This document shows positions 7,021-11,698 of a DNA stretch of 11,698 bases, one piece after another; position 1 is the first letter of the stretch, and each line of letters begins with the position of its first letter. Origin of the DNA: Planctomycetota bacterium (GTDB lineage: Bacteria > Planctomycetota > Brocadiia > JAJRTI01); the NCBI GenBank assembly GCA_024278415.1, contig JAJRTI010000255.1:1-11698 (forward strand). Reading direction: 5' to 3'. The translations under genes and the position numbers were made by a program. The notes under the pieces are model-generated. The model did not search any database. It had not been told where the DNA came from and saw only the letters and a program-made list of their open reading frames with translations.

Positions 7021-8397
7021 ATGCCTCAACTCCTTATCGGCTGGTCCCAAAAGGACACGACGCCGGACAAGCCCACCGACTTGCGCGGCCAGTTCCGGCA
7101 GCGCATCTCCACGCACGTGCAGAATCCCATCATGGCCACAGCCCTCGCCATCGAGGCCGGCGGCGAGCAGGCGGTCATGGTGTCCTGCGATCGCGTGGCC
7201 GTCCCCAGCGAGATCATGGCGCGGCTGCGCGAGGCCATTGGGCCCCGCATGCCGGACTTCGACGCGGGCAAGCTGCTCGTCAACGCAACGCACACCCACG
7301 ACGCCCCATGCCTGCAAGAGGGGCTTTACCCGCCACCGCCCGATGGCTGCATGACTCCGAGCGAGTACGCGGACTTTTTCGTCGCGCGCGTGGCCGAGGC
7401 CGTGGTCGAAGCCTGGCAGGCGCGCAAGCCCGGCGGCGTGAGTTGGGCTTGCGGCCATGCCGTCGTCGGCCACAACCGACGCGCGGTGTTCCGTGACGGC
7501 TCGGCCAAGATGTACGCCAAGACGAACACGCCGGAGTTCGAGTGCATCGAGGGGTACGAAGACCACAGCGTGGACCTGCTGTTCCTGTGGGACGAGCAGC
7601 AGGCGCTCACGGGCGTCGTCGTGAACGTGGCGTGCCCGTCGCAGGTGAACGAGAACGACCTCTTCATCTCAGCCGACTACTGGCACGAGACCCGGCAAGA
7701 GATCCGCAAGCGCCATGGCGAGGGCACGTTCGTGCTCGGCCAGTGCGCAGCCGCGGGCGACCAGTCGCCCCATTTCCTGCTCTACGGCCGCGCGGAGGAG
7801 GAGATGCGCAAGCGCCGCGGGCTGACCGAGCGCGAGGAGATCGGCCGGCGCCTGGCGAACACGATCGACGACGTGTTCGACCTTGCGAAGGGTGACCTAC
7901 ACATGGACGCGGTGTTCGCGCACGTGGCCAAGACGGTCGCCCTGCCGGCGCGCAGGATCACCGAAGCCGAGTACGAGCACGCCAAGTTCGAGCATGCGCG
8001 CCTGCTCGCGCAGGAGCCCCAGGACGACGTGCAGGCGTCGTCCCGGTTCGTGCACCTGCGCCGCAACAAGGGCGTGATCGACCGTTACGAGGCACAGCAG
8101 GAAGGCGCCACGCACCCGGTGGAGCTGCACGTGCTGCGCATTGGCGACGTCGCGGTCGCCACGAACCCGTTCGAGATGTTCCTCGACTACGGCCTGCGCA
8201 TGAAAGCGCGCAGTGCGGCGCTCCAGACGTTCATCGTGCAACTCGCCTGCGACTACGCCGGCTACCTTCCCACGGCCCGCGCGCTCGCCGGCCAAGGCTA
8301 CGGCGCGGAGGCGCCCAGCAACAAGGTGGGGCCCGAAGGCGGGCAGGTGCTGGTCGAGGAAACCGTCGCCACCATCAACGCGCTCTGGCAGGATTGA
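7021..8397 (+). CDS. Neutral/alkaline ceramidase-fold hydrolase (single domain)
   Basis: The 458-residue protein resembles the N-terminal catalytic domain of neutral/alkaline ceramidases, zinc amidases that cleave the amide bond of ceramide. Visible family landmarks are ATHTHDAP (H91, H93), GHAVVGHNRR (H146, H151), GDQSPH with candidate nucleophile S249, NPFEMFLDYG with E385 as the expected zinc ligand, and CDYAGYLPT with Y412/Y415 and the following GQGYGAEAP. Assignment of individual zinc ligands is by motif, not alignment. It lacks the C-terminal immunoglobulin-like domain of the full-length enzymes (about 650-750 residues) and shows no signal peptide, so it is probably cytoplasmic and its substrate is open; another amide or ester is as likely as ceramide. 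GGAG at 7010-7013, 7 bases before the ATG, supports the start. The upstream in-frame extension overlaps the TPR gene and is rejected. It ends in TGA, 30 bp from the convergent HD-GYP gene. Confidence 0.85.
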   Translation: MPQLLIGWSQKDTTPDKPTDLRGQFRQRISTHVQNPIMATALAIEAGGEQAVMVSCDRVAVPSEIMARLREAIGPRMPDFDAGKLLVNATHTHDAPCLQEGLYPPPPDGCMTPSEYADFFVARVAEAVVEAWQARKPGGVSWACGHAVVGHNRRAVFRDGSAKMYAKTNTPEFECIEGYEDHSVDLLFLWDEQQALTGVVVNVACPSQVNENDLFISADYWHETRQEIRKRHGEGTFVLGQCAAAGDQSPHFLLYGRAEEEMRKRRGLTEREEIGRRLANTIDDVFDLAKGDLHMDAVFAHVAKTVALPARRITEAEYEHAKFEHARLLAQEPQDDVQASSRFVHLRRNKGVIDRYEAQQEGATHPVELHVLRIGDVAVATNPFEMFLDYGLRMKARSAALQTFIVQLACDYAGYLPTARALAGQGYGAEAPSNKVGPEGGQVLVEETVATINALWQD

Positions 8398-8427
8398 GGC
8401 ACACACGAAACGGAGGCCTCTGCGCGC

Positions 8428-9378
8428 CTACGACAACTCCGACGCGGCCGCGATCTCGATGAAGCGATCCTCCGCGGCGAGGAACGCATCGATCACGTCG
8501 GGGTCGAACTGCTTGCCCCGCGCGGCCACGATGACATCCCGGGTCTCGGCATGGGGGACGGCCTTCTTGTAGCAGCGCTCGAAACGGAGCGCGTCGTACA
8601 CGTCCGCGAGCGCCAGCACGCGGCCTACGAAGGGGACGTCTTCCCCAGCGAGGCGGTGGGGGTAGCCGGAGCCGTTCCAGCACTCGTGGTGGCTCTCGGC
8701 GATGCCGATGCCGATATGCACGAACAGGTTGCCCGGGTGTTTGGCCTGCACCTCGCGAAGTGCGTTGGCGCCGATGGTCGTGTGCGCTTCCATCGTCTTG
8801 AACTCGTCATCCGTCAGCGGCCCCGGCTTTCGAAGGATGCGGTCTGGGATGCCCACCTTGCCGATGTCGTGCAGCGGGCTGGCCGCGCACACGTTCTCGA
8901 TGAACGGGCGGTCGATGATCGCCGCGTATTTGGGTGTGCGCTGGAGCTGCTCGATAAGGGCCCGTGTGTACTCTTGAATGCGCTCCAAGTGCTCGCCGGT
9001 CTCAGGGTCGCGGGACTCGGTGAGCTTGGCCATTGCGAAGATCGTGGCGAGCTGCATGAGCGCGATCTCCCGCACTTGCCGGCGCACGCGCTTCTCCAGC
9101 GTGTGGTTGTACTCCTCGATCTGCCGCTGGTATTCAGCCTCTTGGTCTCGCAGCCGCTTGCGCTCCAAGAGCACGCCCAGCCGCGCCTTGAGCAACGCGG
9201 GGTGAAAGGGCTTGACCAAGTAGTCGTCCGCGCCCATCTCCACGCATCGCACGGTGCTGTCCATGTCGCTGAGGCCGGACACCACGATGACCGGCACGTG
9301 CTGGAGCGCCTCGTCGGCCTTCATCCGTTCGAGCACGTCGAAGCCATTGAGTTGGGGCATCTCGATGTCGAGCAGCAC
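8428..9378 (-). CDS. HD-GYP response regulator, surviving open frame (N-terminus cut by TAG)
   Basis: This is the larger part of a receiver/HD-GYP regulator whose intact gene would run 9531 to 8428 (367 residues). Numbering from the GTG at 9531, it keeps phosphoacceptor D55 (LLDIEMP), the VIVVSG strand and DDYLVKPF lysine of the receiver, a charged coiled-coil linker (about 125-165), and an HD-GYP domain with H221-D222 (HDIGKVGIPD), H281-H282 (HHECWNGSGYP) and ADVYDAL. HD-GYP proteins usually hydrolyse c-di-GMP, and the metal-binding residues look complete. The frame is separated from the first 46 codons by TAG at 9391-9393. The first usable start after it is GTG at 9378, with no good ribosome binding site. 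A product starting there would lack the acidic pair of the receiver, so phosphorylation control should fail. It ends in TAG. Confidence 0.88.
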   Translation of the reverse strand: MLLDIEMPQLNGFDVLERMKADEALQHVPVIVVSGLSDMDSTVRCVEMGADDYLVKPFHPALLKARLGVLLERKRLRDQEAEYQRQIEEYNHTLEKRVRRQVREIALMQLATIFAMAKLTESRDPETGEHLERIQEYTRALIEQLQRTPKYAAIIDRPFIENVCAASPLHDIGKVGIPDRILRKPGPLTDDEFKTMEAHTTIGANALREVQAKHPGNLFVHIGIGIAESHHECWNGSGYPHRLAGEDVPFVGRVLALADVYDALRFERCYKKAVPHAETRDVIVAARGKQFDPDVIDAFLAAEDRFIEIAAASELS

Positions 9379-9390
9379 GAGGTCGGGCGC

Positions 9391-9531
9391 CTACTCGCTC
9401 ATGGATTCGAGGGCCTCCGCGCCGTTGAACGCGTCGGCGACCGCGTGGCCCATGCGCCGGAGGTAGTCCCTCAGGAAGAGATGGATCTGCTCGTTGTCGT
9501 CGACCACAAGAATCCGCGCTGGGTCTGGCAC
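9391..9531 (-). pseudogene. N-terminal receiver fragment of the HD-GYP regulator, ending at an in-frame amber codon
   Basis: The GTG at 9531 opens a frame whose product starts MPDPARILVVDDNEQIHLFL. That is the first strand, acidic pair (D11, D12) and first helix of a response-regulator receiver. It continues through LRRMGHAVADAFNGAEALES and stops at TAG (codon 47, 9391-9393). The same frame then goes on as APDLVLLDIEMP, precisely the next expected receiver strand, so a single base change in one codon accounts for the break. GGAG (9540-9543) lies 8 bases before the GTG. The start is 26 bp after the stop codon of the binding-protein gene, consistent with one operon. A sequencing error remains possible. 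Confidence 0.85.
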
Positions 9532-9557
9532 GATTCAGGCTCCGTCTTGCCGCGGCT

Positions 9558-10601
9558 TCAGTTCCCGGCGCCTGGCAGCGCCTGTAGGTAGAGTTCGCCG
9601 TTGATCATGAGGCCCTGGTCGAGATACGCCTGCAACTTGGCCTCTGAGGAGGGGATCTCTCCGATGCGTTCGTAAAAATTGAGCACGTCCTGGCAGTACA
9701 CGTACAACGGCCCGCCCGCCTTCATGCGCTCGGCAATGGCCTTGCCATCGTAGAACTGCACCAAGTCCCGGTAGTAGCGCAGTTCGCGCTCATCGACGCG
9801 CGAGCGGAAGAACAGCTTCTTGCGCGCGATGTCGAGATACTCGTCCTCGTGGCCTTTGCCCCATTCGATCGCGCGAAACCACGCGCGCAGGACTTTGACC
9901 ACGATGTCGGGGTAGCGCCGAATGAGATAGTCCTGCGCACAAAGGCCCTCGGGCATGCCGCCCTTGATGTCCGCGGTCGTCACGGCTTCCCTGCCATGGC
10001 CGCGTTCATGGGCGAACGTGGCGGCCGGCTCCCACGTGACCGCGGCTTCCACCGTGCCGCGCACAAACGCGTTTGCGGCCTCTTGGCCTGCCATGTCGGC
10101 GAGTTCGAAATCGCTGAGTTGGAGGCCTACCTGCCGAAGCGCCACCATGAGGAAGTAATGGCTCATGGTGCGTAACTCGCAGGCGATGCGCTTCCCCCGC
10201 AGCTTCGGATCATCGAGCCCGCTGTACTGCGACTTGAGGATGATCTTGTCCATGCCGCGGCTCGACGCCGTCTCACACACCAGAGACACCGGATCGCCTC
10301 GCGCGGCTTGGTACACCAAGTCGCCCACGCGGCTCGCAGACAGGTGCGTGTGATGCCCGCGCCGACGGAAGGCGTTGGACATGGCGCGCGCATTGGGGAA
10401 CACGAGCACTCGCACGTCGAGGTTCTCGTCCTCGAAGAACCCCTTCTCTCGCGCCACGACGAGCGGCGTCCACGTATACTGCGCGACGCAGCCAATGAGC
10501 ACCGTTTCGGGCCGGGGTGGGTCCTGTGCCTGGGCTCCTATGCCCGCCGACGCCACCAAGAGAGAGGCCAGGAACGCGAGGATATGTGTTCGACTAGCCA
10601 A
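9558..10601 (-). CDS. NMT1/SsuA-type periplasmic substrate-binding protein, orphan
   Basis: This 347-residue secreted protein is of the NMT1/THI5-SsuA type, the binding-protein family of ABC importers for pyrimidine precursors, sulfonates, nitrate and similar ligands. From the TTG at 10601, a short arginine-containing stretch and a hydrophobic core (about 7-20) end at GAQAQ (about 22-26), a standard type I signal peptide without a lipobox cysteine. The mature protein shows the family pattern TPLVVAREKGFFEDENLDV near 45-63, DPKLRGKRIA near 130-140 and AAVTWEPAATFA near 190-201. No permease or ATPase gene is present in the window. The next gene, 26 bp away, is a response regulator, so a sensing role is plausible. 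GGGAG (10609-10613) fits the TTG. An upstream TTG at 10652 overlaps the -10 box and is unlikely. The ligand cannot be named. Confidence 0.85.
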   Translation of the reverse strand: MASRTHILAFLASLLVASAGIGAQAQDPPRPETVLIGCVAQYTWTPLVVAREKGFFEDENLDVRVLVFPNARAMSNAFRRRGHHTHLSASRVGDLVYQAARGDPVSLVCETASSRGMDKIILKSQYSGLDDPKLRGKRIACELRTMSHYFLMVALRQVGLQLSDFELADMAGQEAANAFVRGTVEAAVTWEPAATFAHERGHGREAVTTADIKGGMPEGLCAQDYLIRRYPDIVVKVLRAWFRAIEWGKGHEDEYLDIARKKLFFRSRVDERELRYYRDLVQFYDGKAIAERMKAGGPLYVYCQDVLNFYERIGEIPSSEAKLQAYLDQGLMINGELYLQALPGAGN

Positions 10602-10651
10602 AGGCAGACTCCCACATGGGCAAACGATTCCAGCGCGTGCAACACGGCACA

Positions 10652-10680
10652 ACTCTAAACCAACGTGGGGGGGTTGTCAA
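10652..10680 (-). promoter_or_regulatory. Sigma70-type promoter of the binding-protein/HD-GYP operon
   Basis: On the minus strand TTGACA (10680-10675) is followed after exactly 17 bp by TAGAGT (10657-10652). The expected start of transcription is near 10645, giving a leader of about 45 bases before the TTG start codon. The spacer contains a run of seven C. The assignment is by eye. Confidence 0.6.
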
Positions 10681-10700
10681 CGCTCGTTGGCGGCCGCCAA
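10678..10700. promoter_or_regulatory. Overlapping dyads next to the -35 box, possible operator
   Basis: CAACG-CT-CGTTG (10678-10689) overlaps the -35 hexamer. It runs into a perfect 14-bp palindrome, TTGGCGGCCGCCAA (10687-10700), immediately upstream. Another CAACG sits in the spacer at 10661-10665. The placement fits binding of a dimeric regulator, but no family-specific operator was recognised and GC-rich palindromes can occur by chance. Confidence 0.35.
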
Positions 10701-10734
10701 GCACGTCGTGGGCTTCGCACATCCCAGGCAATAC

Positions 10735-10752
10735 GCACTTGTCCCCAAGTGC
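10735..10752 (-). terminator. Hairpin after the epimerase-like gene
   Basis: A perfect 7-bp stem, GCACTTG (10735-10741) with CAAGTGC (10746-10752), and a 4-base loop lies 11 bp beyond the stop codon of the epimerase-like gene. Its position suits a terminator separating that operon from the next promoter, but the bases that follow (GTATTG on the minus strand) are not a T tract, so the role is tentative. Confidence 0.4.
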
Positions 10753-10763
10753 GGCGCCAGGTT

Positions 10764-11585
10764 CTACTCTCGCGCCTCTGCGATCATCTCGGTTAGCTCC
10801 TGACCCCGCTCGAACGCTCGTCGCAGCACCTCCGCCTCGTCCTGGTTCTCATAGTGCCGCATGCTCGTCTCCATGCTCACGCACTTCGTATACGACGAAT
10901 GCGCCATGAGCCCCGCGAGGCGTTGCCAGTCGGCCGTGCCATCGAACGGCACGAGGTGCTGATCGCTGCCGCCATCGTTGTCGTGTAGGTGCACGGAAAT
11001 CAGCCGGTCACGCACGCCGTCCAGATGGTCGAGCCCCTTCCCGCCGATGTTGCCATGGCCGGAATCGTAGCACAGGCCCAGGTAGCTGGCTTCGTATTCT
11101 CCGAATAGCGTGCGCAAGACTCGAAAGTCGTCGTTTCCGCCGTTCTCGATCGCGATGCGGACCCCGCGCTCCTTCGCGAACGGCCTCAGAGCGTCGAGGG
11201 ACTGGTGCAATTGCCGCCAGAAGACTTCCCGTTCAGCCTCGTCGTCTGGCTCTCCGCCGGTGTGCATAATCACCACGTCAGCGCCCAGCCGCGCGGCCAT
11301 GTCGATTCGGTTCTCGACCAACTCGCATCCGGCCTGGCGTTCGTACTCGCGGGGTGAGACCCATCGTTTCTCCTGCCCGGCTGAGGCATGCAGGTCAACT
11401 AGGGAAAGGTTGTACTCCTTAAGCCAGGCCGCGATTCGGGCGATCTCATGCCGCGAGTAGAGGAAATCCGTGCACCATTGGTGGCACCAATGCACGTGCG
11501 TGAACCCGGCGTCTGCGATTTGACGCAGATAGGGCTCGGGGCAGCCTGTGCCCGCGGCGTAGTCGCTGGTCATAGACAGCTTCAT
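10764..11585 (-). CDS. Sugar phosphate isomerase/epimerase-like TIM barrel (AP endonuclease family 2 fold)
   Basis: The 273-residue protein has the fold and metal-site pattern of the xylose isomerase-like TIM barrel family, which includes sugar epimerases, hydroxypyruvate isomerase and inosose dehydratase. Likely metal ligands are E147 (IAIENGG), D174 and H177 (CYDSGHGN), H199 or H201 (ISVHLHD) and E239 (VSMETS). H66 (LVDLHAS) and H108 (VVIMHTGG) mark two further barrel strands. There is no signal peptide, so it should act in the cytoplasm, probably in sugar or polyol breakdown; the exact reaction cannot be told. The ATG at 11585 lies one base after the TAG of the preceding gene, so the two are almost certainly translationally coupled and in one operon. 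Neither the binding-protein gene (separate promoter) nor the plus-strand genes give a clue to its substrate. It ends in TAG. Confidence 0.88.
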   Translation of the reverse strand: MKLSMTSDYAAGTGCPEPYLRQIADAGFTHVHWCHQWCTDFLYSRHEIARIAAWLKEYNLSLVDLHASAGQEKRWVSPREYERQAGCELVENRIDMAARLGADVVIMHTGGEPDDEAEREVFWRQLHQSLDALRPFAKERGVRIAIENGGNDDFRVLRTLFGEYEASYLGLCYDSGHGNIGGKGLDHLDGVRDRLISVHLHDNDGGSDQHLVPFDGTADWQRLAGLMAHSSYTKCVSMETSMRHYENQDEAEVLRRAFERGQELTEMIAEARE

Positions 11586-11586
11586 A

Positions 11587-11698
11587 CTAGTATCCAGACG
11601 CCTTTCCTGTCATGGTGATGATGTCGACTCGGATGACCACGAGGCGGTCCAGCGCGCCCTGCGGGAACTCGTACGTGCCGCTCGAGTATTGGTTCATA
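11587..11698 (-). CDS. C-terminal end of an unidentified gene, cut by the window edge
   Basis: A frame open to the right edge reads on the minus strand through YEFPQGALDRLVVIRVDI and ends at TAG (11589-11587), one base before the ATG of the epimerase-like gene. An ATG at 11697 could be internal or a start. The tight junction and the alternating hydrophobic pattern suggest a real gene end rather than chance, but 36 codons are too few to assign a family. It would be the upstream partner of the isomerase-like gene in the same operon. Confidence 0.5.
   Translation of the reverse strand, partial: MNQYSSGTYEFPQGALDRLVVIRVDIITMTGKASGY

Noticed and set aside
8396..8427. Bidirectional terminator between the convergent genes
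   Set aside because: GAGGCCTC and nearby GAGGC words give only weak pairing, with no T tract on either strand.
9391..9393. TAG read as a sense codon (amber recoding)
   Set aside because: Four other frames in the window stop at TAG in the expected places, so TAG behaves as a normal stop; no suppressor tRNA or recoding element is visible.
10602..10652. Upstream TTG at 10652 as the start of the binding protein
   Set aside because: It overlaps the predicted -10 box and would add an atypical Cys/Arg-containing stretch before a signal peptide that is complete from the TTG at 10601, which has its own GGGAG.

Overview
The window is GC-rich (three-position codon bias obvious in every real gene) and reads like a chromosome segment of an environmental bacterium. 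The mix of genes is typical of the Planctomycetota/PVC group or a neighbouring phylum: a zinc-ribbon/membrane/TPR giant protein, a short ceramidase-fold protein, a sugar-phosphate isomerase-like TIM barrel, and a decayed REP-type (Y1) transposase. This placement is an inference from gene style; no rRNA or other phylogenetic marker is present. TAG, TGA and canonical codons are used normally.

Layout. 1-368: no gene, only a GC hairpin and a small dyad. 369-666 (+): remnant of a Y1/REP-associated tyrosine transposase, broken by a ~55-bp palindrome-rich insertion just before its HUH motif and truncated at the 3' side. 830-3628 (+): CHASE2-type membrane class III adenylate/guanylate cyclase with all catalytic residues. 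3780-6884 (+): 1034-residue zinc ribbon-TM-TPR-propeller-like protein behind its own consensus promoter. 7021-8397 (+): stand-alone neutral/alkaline ceramidase-fold protein, preceded by a leader with mutually exclusive hairpins. These converge with a minus-strand block: 11587-11698 (C-terminal end of an unidentified gene), 10764-11585 (sugar phosphate isomerase/epimerase-like, coupled to the previous gene with a 1-bp gap), 9558-10601 (secreted NMT1/SsuA-type substrate-binding protein with its own TTGACA-N17-TAGAGT promoter) and 8428-9531 (response regulator with receiver and HD-GYP domains, split by an in-frame TAG at codon 47).

How they may work together. Two second-messenger enzymes lie here: a cyclase sensing outside the membrane through CHASE2, and an HD-GYP candidate c-di-GMP phosphodiesterase. 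The latter sits 26 bp behind an orphan periplasmic binding protein with no transporter partners in the window, which suggests a binding-protein-plus-regulator signalling operon rather than a transporter. The regulator carries a premature amber codon, so this operon may be decaying, or the assembly may hold an error. The cyclase and the large TPR protein are adjacent on the same strand, but a good promoter between them argues that the TPR gene can be transcribed independently. The epimerase-like gene belongs to a separate operon running in from the right edge.

No tRNA, rRNA, CRISPR array or intact mobile element was recognised. The strongest points for a second look are the amber codon in the receiver domain, the binding protein/HD-GYP pairing, the 191-residue internal duplication in the TPR protein, the folded leader before the ceramidase-like gene, and the palindromic insertion in the transposase remnant.
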